Positions 17,745 to 26,889 of a DNA stretch of 64,000 bases are shown here, piece after piece; the first letter of the stretch is position 1; every line of letters begins with the position of its first letter. This DNA comes from Chloroflexota bacterium. Lineage in GTDB: Bacteria > Chloroflexota > Anaerolineae > 4572-78 > J111. The translations under genes were made by a program, and so were the position numbers. The stretch covers positions 1 through 64,000 of the forward strand of contig BOKF01000030.1 in assembly GCA_016860845.1 (NCBI GenBank), in the 5' to 3' direction. Below the pieces are notes generated by a model. The model did no database searches, had not been told where the DNA came from, and saw nothing but the letters and a program-made list of their open reading frames with translations.

Positions 17745-17960
17745 ATGTACAAAAATTTGTGGTGTTCACTGAGAGGTTAAACAAACCACCCTGACGCTAA
17801 GAGCCTGAGACTAAAACCGTCAGGCTGAAAGAGCGAAGCCCGGTGGGCTAATTTAGCTCGTAGAGCTTTGCTCTCTCAGCGCGACGGCTTCAGCCTCGCG
17901 CTTTGGACCTGGTGATAATGTTCAACTTGTTCGTGAACGGGACACCATGTACAAAAATTT
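17745..17960. other. ~200-bp non-coding segment bounded by a 14-bp direct repeat
   Basis: ATGTACAAAAATTT occurs at 17745-17758 and 17947-17960. Between them lie two hairpins: ACCCTGACGC...CCGTCAGGCT and AGCGCGACGGCTTCAGCCTCGCGCT. No coding sequence is visible. It could be a MITE-like insertion with duplicated target, or a composite of dispersed repeats, in the otherwise empty 17617-18013 gap between binding-protein and permease genes. Confidence 0.4.
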
Positions 17961-17967
17961 CATTGTT

Positions 17968-18003
17968 TAGGCTCTAAAGGTCTTCGAGACCTTTAGGGTC
18001 TAA
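17968..18003 (-). terminator. Hairpin repeat, family G, after first LysM-SBP gene
   Basis: CTCTAAAGGTCTTCGAGACC TTTAGGGTCTAA forms a stem just downstream of the stop at 18014. A near-identical copy follows the paralogous gene (19744-19778). It may attenuate transcription into the permease genes; it lacks a strong U-run. Confidence 0.45.
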
Positions 18004-18013
18004 GACGACAGGC

Positions 18014-19552
18014 TTACTGCTGCGGGAAACCGGCATCCTCAGCCGCCAGGACAAAAGCAGCCTGGGCCGCCGCCACATCCCGGTCAGAAGCAAATTTAAT
18101 GACAATGTCGCCAAATTGTGTTGCCCAACTGGGGATAGCCCCAGAGCCGTGGGTCACCATAGGGATGATGCGAGCCGTTTTGAAATCGTCAGCAGTGCTC
18201 TGGAAATAGGCCCGGCGGTCGGCCGGGAAGGTATTGTAATCGCAATCGGTGCGGGCGCAGATCGAGCCTTTATTCTGGTTAAAGGCTTCCTGGGCATCTT
18301 TGCGGGTAAGCAGTTTGATAAACTCAATCGCATTTTCTTTGTTGGGCGCTTCTTTAGTCAAGGAAAATCCATCAGACACTAAGAAGAAAGTGCCTTGCGT
18401 CCCCGGAGCCGGATTCCAGGTGACGTAATCTGTAGCGTTATTGACCAGCACTTCTCCATAAGCCCAGTCGCCCATAATGTTGAAAGCGGCTTGATCATTG
18501 ATGACTAATTCAATGCCGCCCACCCAGCCAATCGTGCCCCGATCTTCGTTGGTGCAGTCCAACAGTTTGTTGAAGTTTTCCAAAGCCTGGGCGACAGTGG
18601 GATCGGTCCAGGAAACCGACCCATTCCACAAGCCGCTAAACTTATCGGCGCCGACGGTACCCAACAGCACATCTTCAAACGTATGGCTTAACTCAAAACC
18701 ATCGGAGATCCCCAGACCCAGCGGAACCACGCCCTGGCTCTTGAGAGTCTCACAGGCAGCAAAAAATTCGTCAAAGTTGGTGGGCACGGCCAGGCCGGCT
18801 TTTTCCAGCACCCGGGTGTTGGTCCACATCACCCCGCCGCGATGGATATTGAGGGGAACCGTGTAAGTGTTGCCTCTAACCTTGAGCAGCGCTTTCAGAT
18901 CTTCAGGCATAACCTCCAGGGCGCCAGTCTCGGCTAAAATATCATCTACCGGCTGGAGGTACAGGTCGGGCGAGTACTGTTCGGCTTCCAGACCGGCGTG
19001 CAGCATGAAGGTATCATACGGGTCGCCGGCAATCAGCTTGTTCAGATTTGCGCCTTTGAAGTTGGTGCCGCCGCCTCCGGCGATACCGGCATGGATCAAC
19101 TCTACATCAGGGTGTTCAGTTCGATACATTTTGTAGACTTCGTTGATCCCGGCAAATTCACCGCCGGAAGTCCACCAGTTTCCGACCAGTAGTTGGCCTT
19201 TGGCCCCGCTACCAAACAGCGCGCCGACATCACCCTCGGCCGGATCGAAAGTGGCCATGAAAGCAACGGCATCCTCCTTAGAAGGGATGCGCAACTTGGA
19301 GCCGACTTCGATGACGTCGGGGTTTTCAATTTTGACATAGGAGGGGTCTTCGGCGTTGGCCTTGTTGGTGGCCGACATGATGGCCCAGTAGGCATTGATG
19401 TCGCCAAAGAATTTGTCAGCCAGTTTTGACAGAGAGTCGTCGGCCTGGGCGATGTAGTCTTCGCCGCTGCCCTGGGCGCTGGCGACGAAAGCGGCGGGTA
19501 AGACAAGCATCAGCAACGTTAATAATAACGTAACAGCTAGAAACTTTCTCAT
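18014..19552 (-). CDS. LysM-fused sugar-binding protein (copy 1)
   Basis: 512 aa. Sec signal peptide (MRKFLAVTLLLTLLMLVLPA, ending near ASAQG) without a lipobox Cys. Residues about 32-95 form a LysM-like module (DYIAQADDSLSKLADKFFGD ... VIEVGSKLRIPS). Residues about 115-512 are an extracellular solute-binding family 1 domain (GQLLVGNWWTSGGE, MWTNTRVLEKAG, FNIMGDWAYGE, GSGAIPSW). LysM binds peptidoglycan or related glycan, so it may replace the usual lipid anchor and hold the receptor near the permease. Four Cys occur, two in ICARTDCDYNTFPADRR. Paralogous to the next gene upstream by tandem duplication. Confidence 0.9.
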   Translation of the reverse strand: MRKFLAVTLLLTLLMLVLPAAFVASAQGSGEDYIAQADDSLSKLADKFFGDINAYWAIMSATNKANAEDPSYVKIENPDVIEVGSKLRIPSKEDAVAFMATFDPAEGDVGALFGSGAKGQLLVGNWWTSGGEFAGINEVYKMYRTEHPDVELIHAGIAGGGGTNFKGANLNKLIAGDPYDTFMLHAGLEAEQYSPDLYLQPVDDILAETGALEVMPEDLKALLKVRGNTYTVPLNIHRGGVMWTNTRVLEKAGLAVPTNFDEFFAACETLKSQGVVPLGLGISDGFELSHTFEDVLLGTVGADKFSGLWNGSVSWTDPTVAQALENFNKLLDCTNEDRGTIGWVGGIELVINDQAAFNIMGDWAYGEVLVNNATDYVTWNPAPGTQGTFFLVSDGFSLTKEAPNKENAIEFIKLLTRKDAQEAFNQNKGSICARTDCDYNTFPADRRAYFQSTADDFKTARIIPMVTHGSGAIPSWATQFGDIVIKFASDRDVAAAQAAFVLAAEDAGFPQQ

Positions 19553-19587
19553 TATTTCACCCTCTTCTCCTTGAGTTATGATTCCAT

Positions 19588-19696
19588 GGTCATTCTGAAC
19601 GAAGCGTAGCGGAGTGAAGAATCCCCGAGGGGGTAGTATTAAATCAACGACCTGGGGGATTCTTCGCTCCCCGCTTGCGGAGTCGCTCAGAATAAC
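19588..19696. repeat. Dispersed inverted repeat, family A (second copy)
   Basis: GGTCATTCTGAACGAAGCGT on the left and GGGGGATTCTTCGCTCCCCG ... GCTCAGAATAAC on the right, matching the copy at 5486-5587 at both ends while the centre differs. Located between the two binding-protein paralogues. Confidence 0.75.
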
Positions 19697-19743
19697 ATAA
19701 CAAAATTATCTAGCGAGGCAGCCTGGGCTGCCTCGCTAATTTC

Positions 19744-19778
19744 AGACCCTAAAGGTCTTCGAGTCCTTTAGGGTCTAA
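19744..19778 (-). terminator. Hairpin repeat, family G, after second LysM-SBP gene
   Basis: AGACCCTAAAGGTCTTCGAG pairs with TCCTTTAGGGTCT. Same position relative to the stop codon as the copy at 17968-18003, so it was part of the duplicated unit. Confidence 0.5.
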
Positions 19779-19788
19779 GACGGCAGCA

Positions 19789-21324
19789 TTACTGCTGCGG
19801 GAAACCCGCGTCTTCAGCCGCCAGGGAAAGGGCAGTCTGAGCCGCCGCCACATCCCGATCAGAGGCAAACTTGGTGATGATATCGAAAAACTGCTGCTGC
19901 CAGGAAGGAATGGCCCCCGAGCCATGGGAAACCATGGGGATGATGCGGTTAGTGGCAAAATCAGCCGCCGAACCCTTAAAGTAATCACGCCGGTCAGCCG
20001 GGAAGGTATCGTAATCGCAGTCGGTGCGGGCGCAGATGGAGCCTTTGTTCTGGTTGAAGGCTTCCTGGGCGTCCTTGCGGGTAATGATCTTGACGAAGTT
20101 GCGGGCATTTTCCGGGTTGGGCGCTTCCTTGGTGATGGCAAAGCCGTCGGAGACCAGGAAGAACATGCCCTGGTTGCCGGGAGGTGAACTCCAGGTGACG
20201 TGATCCGTCACTTTATCGTTAATCACCTCACCATAAGCCCAGTCGCCCATAATGTTGAAAGCGGCTTGATCATTGTTGACCAGCTTAATGGCCCCAACCC
20301 AGTTCACGGTACCGCGATCTTCGTTGGTGCAATCCATTACTTTATTATAGTTTTCGAGGGCCTGGGTTACGTCAGGGTCGCTCCAGGGAACCGTCCCGTG
20401 CCACAGCCCGTGATTCTTTTCAGCCCCCACCGTACCGGCCAGCACGACCTCAAACAGGTGGCCAAACTCAAAACCATCGGTGCTCCCTTGAGCCATCGGC
20501 ACAATGCCTTTGGCTTTCAAGGCGTCACAGGCGGCAAAGAATTCGTCGAAGTTGGTCGGCACAGCCACGCCCGCCTGCTCCAGCACCCGGGTGTTGGTCC
20601 ACATCACGTTGCCCCGGTGAATGTTCAGCGGCACGGTGTAGGTGTTGCCGCGAATCTTCAGCAGGTCTTTCAAGTCCTGGGGCATCACATCCAGCACCCC
20701 GGTTTCGGCCAGGATATCATCCACCGGCACCAGGTACTTTTCGGGGCTGTAGAGTTCGGCTTCCAGGCCGGCGTGCATCATGAAGACATCAAAGGGATCG
20801 CCGGCAATCAGCTTGTTCAGGTTCGCGCCTTTGAAGTTGGTCCCCGCGCCACCGGCGATACCGGCATGGACCAATTCCACGTCGGGGTATTCGGTCCGGT
20901 AAATTTTGTAGACTTCGTTGACCCCGGCAAACTCGCCACCGGAGGTCCACCAGTTACCAACCAGCAACTGACCGCTCGCGCCACTGGCAAACAGCACGCC
21001 GACGTCAGCATTGGCCGGATCAAACGTAGCCATAAACGCCTGGGCATCTTCCTGGGAGGGGATACGCAGCTTGGAGCCGACTTCTACGATATCGGGGTTT
21101 TCAATTTTGGCATACGAGGGGTCTTCGCCGTTAGCCTGGTTAGTGGCCGACATGATGGCCCAGTAGGCGTTGATGTCGCCATAGAATTTATCGGCCAGCT
21201 TTGATAGGGAGTCGTCGGCTTGAACGATATAATCCTCGCCGGCGCCCTGGGCGCTGACCAGCGAGGCCGGCAGCATGGTAACCAGCAAAGCGAATAATAA
21301 AGCAAGCGCTAAAAACTTCTTCAT
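19789..21324 (-). CDS. LysM-fused sugar-binding protein (copy 2)
   Basis: 511 aa, same order as its neighbour: non-lipoprotein signal peptide (MKKFLALALLFALLVTMLP, end near VSAQG), LysM-like module (DYIVQADDSLSKLADKFYGD ... VGSKLRIPS), then SBP family 1. Closely similar along the whole length to copy 1, differing mainly in the ligand-facing middle (GIVPMAQGSTDGFEFGHLFE versus GVVPLGLGISDGFELSHTFE in copy 1), which suggests divergence in sugar specificity after duplication. First gene of the sugar operon, downstream of a near-consensus promoter and two operator-like palindromes. RBS AGGAG lies before ATG 21324. Confidence 0.9.
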   Translation of the reverse strand: MKKFLALALLFALLVTMLPASLVSAQGAGEDYIVQADDSLSKLADKFYGDINAYWAIMSATNQANGEDPSYAKIENPDIVEVGSKLRIPSQEDAQAFMATFDPANADVGVLFASGASGQLLVGNWWTSGGEFAGVNEVYKIYRTEYPDVELVHAGIAGGAGTNFKGANLNKLIAGDPFDVFMMHAGLEAELYSPEKYLVPVDDILAETGVLDVMPQDLKDLLKIRGNTYTVPLNIHRGNVMWTNTRVLEQAGVAVPTNFDEFFAACDALKAKGIVPMAQGSTDGFEFGHLFEVVLAGTVGAEKNHGLWHGTVPWSDPDVTQALENYNKVMDCTNEDRGTVNWVGAIKLVNNDQAAFNIMGDWAYGEVINDKVTDHVTWSSPPGNQGMFFLVSDGFAITKEAPNPENARNFVKIITRKDAQEAFNQNKGSICARTDCDYDTFPADRRDYFKGSAADFATNRIIPMVSHGSGAIPSWQQQFFDIITKFASDRDVAAAQTALSLAAEDAGFPQQ

Positions 21325-21645
21325 TGAAAAACTCCTCCTTGATGTAAAAACATCCGTTGTTTAAGTTTTACTGAAATAAGGGGAAATGGTGAAATCTGGA
21401 ACGATCTTTCTTTTTGGCTTTTTTATCGTCCCTCCTTTCGAGCCAAGCCTGGGGTGAACCTCAAATAACAATAATCTTAATAGAGCAACAACATGATATG
21501 TGAGCCGGGCAGATTCTAACACGAACTCCAAAAACCGTCAATATGCCAAATTACCAATCAGGTTAGGGGATTTCCCCCCAAAGCTGCTAGAGGTAATTCC
21601 ATCTATCAAAAGGTACGGCGATCAGGATCAGTACGATTACGTAAC

Positions 21646-21709
21646 TGTGCAATTGCACATCAGAGTGTATAATTGCACAAAGTATATCACGGATTTTGGG
21701 GTTTGTCAA
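21646..21709 (-). promoter_or_regulatory. Promoter and two operator-like palindromes of the sugar operon
   Basis: Minus strand: TTGACA (21709-21704), 17-base spacer, TATACT (21686-21681). Just downstream TGTGCAATTATACA (21679-21666) and the perfect palindrome TGTGCAATTGCACA (21659-21646) start 20 bp apart, i.e. on the same DNA face, over and after the start site. This is a classic repressor layout (LacI- or ROK-type). The cognate regulator is not adjacent. The rest of the 21325-21747 gap shows no gene. Confidence 0.7.
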
Positions 21710-21747
21710 TAGATTAACCATCTACCATCCCCTATCTACTTTCTTCC

Positions 21748-24132
21748 TTACCGCAGGGTTCGGTATCGCCGTCCTTGCGCGGCAAGTTGTTCCAGCATTT
21801 GGCGGGTTTCGCTTTCGGTGGCCCCGGCCAGCCGTTCGACCTGGCAGCCAGCAGCTCGTAAAACCTGCTCGGCTTGACCAGATACACCGCCCGGCCCACC
21901 GACAATGGTCACATGTTTGGCCGATTTAGCTTCCTCAACCGAAAAGCCGATTGTCACCGGGAACTTATCAATATAAGTAAACGCCCCCAGCAAATCCCAT
22001 TTGGCCCAGTTGCCCCCCCCTTGATGCCAGAAGAGCATATAGTGCTCGATGGGCTTGGCAATAACCGGAGTAGGCGTCGGCGTCGGTTGGGGAGTTGGCG
22101 TTGGGGTAGGTGTTGGAACGGGCACAGGCGTGGGTACAGTCCCGACCATCAGGCTTTGCACTTTAGCCAGGAGCGGCCCTTTCCAGGCCGGAAAGGTAGC
22201 GCCGGGGCTGCCTGTTTTCACCAAATCACTGTAACCAAAGATTTGATCGGCTGGGATGCCTAATTGCAACGCCAGTTGAGCCAGCAGCGCTGCCGCCGCA
22301 TCGAGTTGGGGTTGGGGCGGGGCTACGCTGGTAAAGTCGCCAATCAAACAGACGCCGGCGCTATCGCCGCTGAAATTACCGGCGTGATTCGCCACGACTT
22401 CAAGCGGCTGAGTCTGGAAGACCTGTCCCTGGGGGGTGAGACAATAATGATAGGTGATCCCCGGCAAGTTGCGAGTATTTACCTGATAATCGGCTACCCG
22501 CTGCACCGTAACCGTGGGCGGCGTGGCCGTATGATGGATAATCAAGCGGCGAACGGCCGACCGGACGCGGGTAGGGTACTGCTGGGTGGCGCTGCGGGGC
22601 AGGCTGGCGCTGACATCTTGAATTTGGATGAGCGCCTGCACCGGGGCCGGGGTGGGCGTAGGAACAGGGGTAGGCGTAACGACCACCGGCTGCGTGGTGA
22701 CATTAATCGGCGAAACGAGCAAGCCCTGGTCCCCTTGCGAGGTAAACCAAGTGACCTGTTCATGAATCATATCCCAGCGCAGTTGGTAAATACCGGGCGC
22801 GTCAGGGGTGCGCAGCCGTGCCTGTAAATTCACTGCGCCATCGGGCGGCACATCGGCGGGCAGGGCGGTGCGAAAATCAAACTGGGGAGGGAAGGTCAAC
22901 ATTTGGCCGGCCGCGTTGTACCACTGGAACCCCAGCCGGAAGGGTGTCGTGCCATCCTGCGCCCAGGTCATGCTGCCGACATTTTGCACCGAAACGGTCA
23001 AATCCAGCGTTTGGCCCGCCGGAAGGGTAGCCGGAGTGTTGTGGCCGAGATAGCGCGTCCGGTAGGATGGGCGGCTCGCGACCGGCGTGGTGGGAATAGG
23101 AATCTCTACCGGCAGCGGGGTAGGGCTGACCGGAGTGACCTCGGGATTCCATTGATAGTTGAAGGCAATAGCATCGCGGAAATCATTTTGAACCCCCTGT
23201 TTACCGTCAATATGCCACTTATCGTGCCTCGGCCAGCGGTAGAGAATGGCGGTCCGAATTTGCTGGTTGCCGGCCTTATTCCAATCGTTAATTTCTTTGT
23301 AGGCATTTTTGACCCACCCCCGGTTGGCGTCTTCCCACGGATCGTCCTGGTCCATCTCAGTCAGGTAGACCGGCAGGTTGCGCATGGCCGGAGGAATTAC
23401 ATTCATCTGATCGCGATAGGTCCGAAAATGGTAATTATATTTCTGAAAAGGCGCTCCCATCTTGCTGTCACTGAAAACAAGATTGGGATCAACACCGTGG
23501 GTATAAGCATGAATGGCAATGCCGTCACAGTTACCCGGCCCTATGGCCACTAGAATATCCCGCAGATATTGGATATAGTCACCAATCCCACCCGCCAGAT
23601 TGTTGGCCGCATACGCCCCTTGAGCGTCGGCTGCATAAGTTGTTTCAGGGTTCCAGGGTCCTATTGCGCCGACAATAACCTGGTCATCACTATGTCCGGG
23701 CAGTTGGCGGATGGCGTTACGGCACAGCCGGTAACAGTCGGCGTACAGGCGAGGTGTAATCGGCTCAGGTTGGTCAGTACCGGGCTTGCGGGGTTGTTCG
23801 CGGGCCAGGTTCATTTCATTGCCGATAATCCAGATATGAGCGCCAGGCGATCTGTTGACAAAATTGGCCGCGCGCTGGGCAAAATCTTGATACTTGTTTG
23901 GGAGAGGAATAGTACCATCGGGGCCGTAGGCATGGTTCAGGCGGACAATGACACCAAATCCCCTATCGGCCAGGTCGGTATAGTTGCTGCCCCCCATATC
24001 GCCGGGATTCGCCCGGATTTCCTCCGTTACCAAAACCCAGCCTTTCGCCTTCCCGTCAACCAGCATGAGGTGCTCGCCGCCGCGATCATGCATGCCGTAA
24101 ATGTAGAGGGATTCTCCTTTAGGAACAGCCAT
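21748..24132 (-). CDS. Multidomain glycoside hydrolase-like and amidase (PGRP) protein
   Basis: 794 aa, ATG 24132 with AAAGGAG upstream. Residues 1-330 look like a clan-A TIM-barrel glycosidase with WIIGNEMN (Glu106) and VYLTEMDQ (Glu259) as likely acid/base and nucleophile. Residues about 355-475 form an Ig-like NBR1-type beta domain (LDLTVSVQNVGSMTWAQDG). After a Thr/Pro linker, residues about 510-680 are an N-acetylmuramoyl-L-alanine amidase type 2/PGRP domain (RLIIHHTATPP, YHYCLTPQGQVFQT, NHAGNFSGDSAGVCLIGDF). A second Pro/Thr linker leads to a C-terminal domain of unknown type. No signal peptide is present although both catalytic domains would act on extracellular glycans. Known prophage or non-classical export routes are not evident. 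Confidence 0.85.
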   Translation of the reverse strand: MAVPKGESLYIYGMHDRGGEHLMLVDGKAKGWVLVTEEIRANPGDMGGSNYTDLADRGFGVIVRLNHAYGPDGTIPLPNKYQDFAQRAANFVNRSPGAHIWIIGNEMNLAREQPRKPGTDQPEPITPRLYADCYRLCRNAIRQLPGHSDDQVIVGAIGPWNPETTYAADAQGAYAANNLAGGIGDYIQYLRDILVAIGPGNCDGIAIHAYTHGVDPNLVFSDSKMGAPFQKYNYHFRTYRDQMNVIPPAMRNLPVYLTEMDQDDPWEDANRGWVKNAYKEINDWNKAGNQQIRTAILYRWPRHDKWHIDGKQGVQNDFRDAIAFNYQWNPEVTPVSPTPLPVEIPIPTTPVASRPSYRTRYLGHNTPATLPAGQTLDLTVSVQNVGSMTWAQDGTTPFRLGFQWYNAAGQMLTFPPQFDFRTALPADVPPDGAVNLQARLRTPDAPGIYQLRWDMIHEQVTWFTSQGDQGLLVSPINVTTQPVVVTPTPVPTPTPAPVQALIQIQDVSASLPRSATQQYPTRVRSAVRRLIIHHTATPPTVTVQRVADYQVNTRNLPGITYHYCLTPQGQVFQTQPLEVVANHAGNFSGDSAGVCLIGDFTSVAPPQPQLDAAAALLAQLALQLGIPADQIFGYSDLVKTGSPGATFPAWKGPLLAKVQSLMVGTVPTPVPVPTPTPTPTPQPTPTPTPVIAKPIEHYMLFWHQGGGNWAKWDLLGAFTYIDKFPVTIGFSVEEAKSAKHVTIVGGPGGVSGQAEQVLRAAGCQVERLAGATESETRQMLEQLAAQGRRYRTLR

Positions 24133-24284
24133 AAGTCACTCCTTTGTGGAATATTGATAGAAATGCCGGCGAATGAAAAGTAGCTTAATACTTACGTCAA
24201 GTTACATTCTAACCTCAAAATTATAAACGAAAATAACAATTGAGAAAAGCTATTCTTTTAGATTTAACACCCTTTTGGCCTTAT

Positions 24285-24313
24285 TTGACATTGCCATGGC
24301 CCACGACTATAAT
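24285..24313 (+). promoter_or_regulatory. Consensus sigma70 promoter of secDF
   Basis: TTGACA (24285-24290), 17-base spacer, TATAAT (24308-24313): perfect match in both hexamers, about 70 bases before the ATG at 24385. Confidence 0.85.
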
Positions 24314-24384
24314 CGGAATGTTTGTACAATTATTCTCGCCCAACTGGAAGAAGCGGGTGAATAGATAAGGGCGCCATTGAATTT

Positions 24385-26874
24385 ATGAAACAAAGAAATA
24401 TCACCATTGTCATCGGCATTTTGCTGCTGACAGCCGTTTTGATCTGGATCAACAGTGTCAATTTAGAATATACCTATCCCGAAGCAACCGAAGGTGCGCC
24501 TGCCGAAGCTGTCCCCTGGTGGGTCGCTTTATTACCCTGGCAAGGCTCCCAGCAGCGCAGTATTGCCGTTCACCAGGGGCTAGACTTGCAGGGCGGCTTG
24601 CAGGTGGTGCTGGAAGCCGACCTGCCGGCAGGCCAGCAGCTACAGGAGGGCGCAATGGAAGCGGCCCGGGTGATTGTGGACAACCGGGTGAACGGCCTGG
24701 GTGTGACCGAGCCGTTGGTGCAGCTTCAAGGCAGCAACCGCATGATTGTCGAGCTGCCCGGTATCTCCGACCCTGAACTGGCCATCAGCACTTTGCGTGA
24801 AACAGGCTTGCTGGAATTTGTAGATGCTCAGTCCAGCCCGATTCCCGAAGGAACGATCATCCAAACCAGTTTTGGCGGAGCGGGTCAAGCCAGTCCAACT
24901 CAACCCGTGACCGGCACTAACGAAATTTCGGGAACCGGCGAGATTAGCGCCAGCCAGGTCGCCCCGCCGGCCCCAATCTACCCCACCATCATTACCGGCA
25001 GCGATCTGGATCAGGTCAGCAATGCCGGGTTCAACCCCGACCGCCGGGTGGTAGAAATCAATTTTAGTCTCAAACCAGAAGGCGGGCAGAAGTTTGGGGA
25101 ATATACCGGGGCTAACATTGGCAATTTCCTCTGCATTGTTCTGGATAAAAAAGTACTCTCGTGTCCTACCGTCAATGCCAGGATTGATACAAGTGGAACC
25201 ATTTCCCTGGGCCAGGATAGTTTGGAGCAGGGCCAGGCCCTGGCCATCCAGTTGAAGTATGGCGCCCTGCCGGTGCCGCTCAAAGTGGTTGAGAACCGGA
25301 CGATTGGCCCGACCCTGGGCCAAGATTCGGTCCAGAGAAGTATTCAAGCCGGGACAATTGGCCTGGTCATTGTTTCGCTCTTTATGCTGATCTACTACCG
25401 GCTGCCCGGTTTCATGGCTGTCCTGGCCCTGGCGGTTTACGGCCTGCTCAACTTTGCCTTGTATAAAACTATTCCCGTTACGCTCACCTTACCGGCTATC
25501 ACCGGCTTTATTTTGTCCGTTGGTATTGCGGTAGACGGCAATATTTTGGTATTTGAACGATTGAAGGAAGAGCTGCGGGCAGGTCGCAGCTTAAAAACGG
25601 CCATGGAACTGGCCTTTAACCGGGCCTGGCCTTCCATTCGCGACTCAGCCCTGAGCACGTTAATCACCTGTCTGATCCTGTTCTGGTTTGGCTCTAACTT
25701 TGGCGCGGGGGTAGTCAAAGGTTTTGCAATCACGCTGGCCCTGGGTGAGTTGATTCACCTCTTTACCAATATTACCGTCACCCGCGCCTTCCTGCGCCTG
25801 ATGGTGGGGATCACCGGCGAAGGTTTAAAGGACAGGCCTTTCTTGCTCGGCTATCAGCGCGAACCGGCAAGCGGCCCTACACCGCGTTGGGCCTCCTGGC
25901 TCCTGGATATTGTCGGTAAGCGGAAGTGGTACTACATTTTGTCGTTGGTGTTTATCATTCCCGGCTTGATCGGGATGATTTTCTCACAGATCGAATATGG
26001 TACGCCGCTGAAGTTGGGAATTGATTTTACCAGCGGCTCTTTGATGGAATTGCAGTTCGAGCAGCCGGTCCAGCCGGCCCAGGTGCAGCAAATTTTTGCC
26101 AACTTCAGCTACAACGGCCTTGACTTCAAGGACACGGCGGTGACCACTGCCAACCAGTTGGGGCAGGAAACTATCCTCATTCGTTCCAAATTCCTGGAAG
26201 AGGAACCCAAATCACTGCTCCAAGAGGAGTTGCAGAGCAAGTTAGGCAACTTCAAGGAACTCCGTTTCGACTCGGTCGGCCCGACGATTGGCCGAGAGGT
26301 TGGCCAGGCCGCCAGCTATGCGATTGCAGCGGCGGCAGTTGCTATTTTGCTGTTCCTGGTGTTTGCTTTTCGCTCGGTGCCCAATGCATTTCGTTACGGT
26401 GTGGCCGCCGTTGTGGCCATGCTTCACGACATTTTGGTCACGGCGGGCCTGTTTGCGATTGCCGGATTGGTGCTGGGTTGGGAAGTTAATGCCCTGTTCC
26501 TGACGGCCATCCTGACGGTTATCGGCTACTCCGTCCACGACACCATCATTGTTTTTGACCGTTTGCGTGAGAATCTGCCGCGTCATCGCAATGAGCCTTA
26601 CGAGGTCGTCTGTAATCGCAGTATTCTTGAAACACTCAACCGCAGTTTGGTTACATCTATCTCCACGATGTTTGTCGTCATCGCCATCCTCCTATTTGGT
26701 GGGGCAACAATCAGACAATTTATAGCCATTATCCTGGTTGGGATTATCAGCGGCACTTATTCTTCTATCTTTAATGCTGTGCCGATCCTGGTATCCTGGC
26801 AGATGGGCGAAATCGGCAACCTTTTCCGCCGTCTGACTGGCCGTACTCCCGTCGAAGCGACCGCCCAGAGCTAA
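24385..26874 (+). CDS. secDF: Fused SecD-SecF protein-export membrane protein
   Basis: 829 aa. SecD half: N-terminal helix (ITIVIGILLLTAVLIWI), GLDLQGGLQVVLEA, large extracytoplasmic domain, and the conserved TM4 motif VDGNILVFERLKEE. SecF half begins about residue 510 (KRKWYYILSLVFIIPGL), with LKLGIDFTSGSLMEL and the matching YSVHDTIIVFDRLREN. RND-type, uses proton motive force to pull proteins through SecYEG. Fusion in one chain is known in Bacillus-type bacteria. The SecD P1 region carries an extra Thr/Gly/Pro-rich insert (QASPTQPVTGTNEISGTGE), absent from typical SecD. Flanked by a consensus promoter and a strong terminator, so monocistronic. Confidence 0.96.
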   Translation: MKQRNITIVIGILLLTAVLIWINSVNLEYTYPEATEGAPAEAVPWWVALLPWQGSQQRSIAVHQGLDLQGGLQVVLEADLPAGQQLQEGAMEAARVIVDNRVNGLGVTEPLVQLQGSNRMIVELPGISDPELAISTLRETGLLEFVDAQSSPIPEGTIIQTSFGGAGQASPTQPVTGTNEISGTGEISASQVAPPAPIYPTIITGSDLDQVSNAGFNPDRRVVEINFSLKPEGGQKFGEYTGANIGNFLCIVLDKKVLSCPTVNARIDTSGTISLGQDSLEQGQALAIQLKYGALPVPLKVVENRTIGPTLGQDSVQRSIQAGTIGLVIVSLFMLIYYRLPGFMAVLALAVYGLLNFALYKTIPVTLTLPAITGFILSVGIAVDGNILVFERLKEELRAGRSLKTAMELAFNRAWPSIRDSALSTLITCLILFWFGSNFGAGVVKGFAITLALGELIHLFTNITVTRAFLRLMVGITGEGLKDRPFLLGYQREPASGPTPRWASWLLDIVGKRKWYYILSLVFIIPGLIGMIFSQIEYGTPLKLGIDFTSGSLMELQFEQPVQPAQVQQIFANFSYNGLDFKDTAVTTANQLGQETILIRSKFLEEEPKSLLQEELQSKLGNFKELRFDSVGPTIGREVGQAASYAIAAAAVAILLFLVFAFRSVPNAFRYGVAAVVAMLHDILVTAGLFAIAGLVLGWEVNALFLTAILTVIGYSVHDTIIVFDRLRENLPRHRNEPYEVVCNRSILETLNRSLVTSISTMFVVIAILLFGGATIRQFIAIILVGIISGTYSSIFNAVPILVSWQMGEIGNLFRRLTGRTPVEATAQS

Positions 26875-26889
26875 TCCACTATGAAATAC

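Noticed and set aside
17745..18003. tRNA or small RNA in the hairpin-rich gap
   Set aside because: Hairpins lack tRNA arms and invariant positions; they match dispersed repeats instead.
20200..21204. 334-codon plus-strand frame
   Set aside because: Antisense to the second LysM-SBP gene, whose paralogue supports the minus-strand reading.
22903..24183. Plus-strand frames of about 200 codons
   Set aside because: Antisense to the glycosidase/amidase gene with clear domains.
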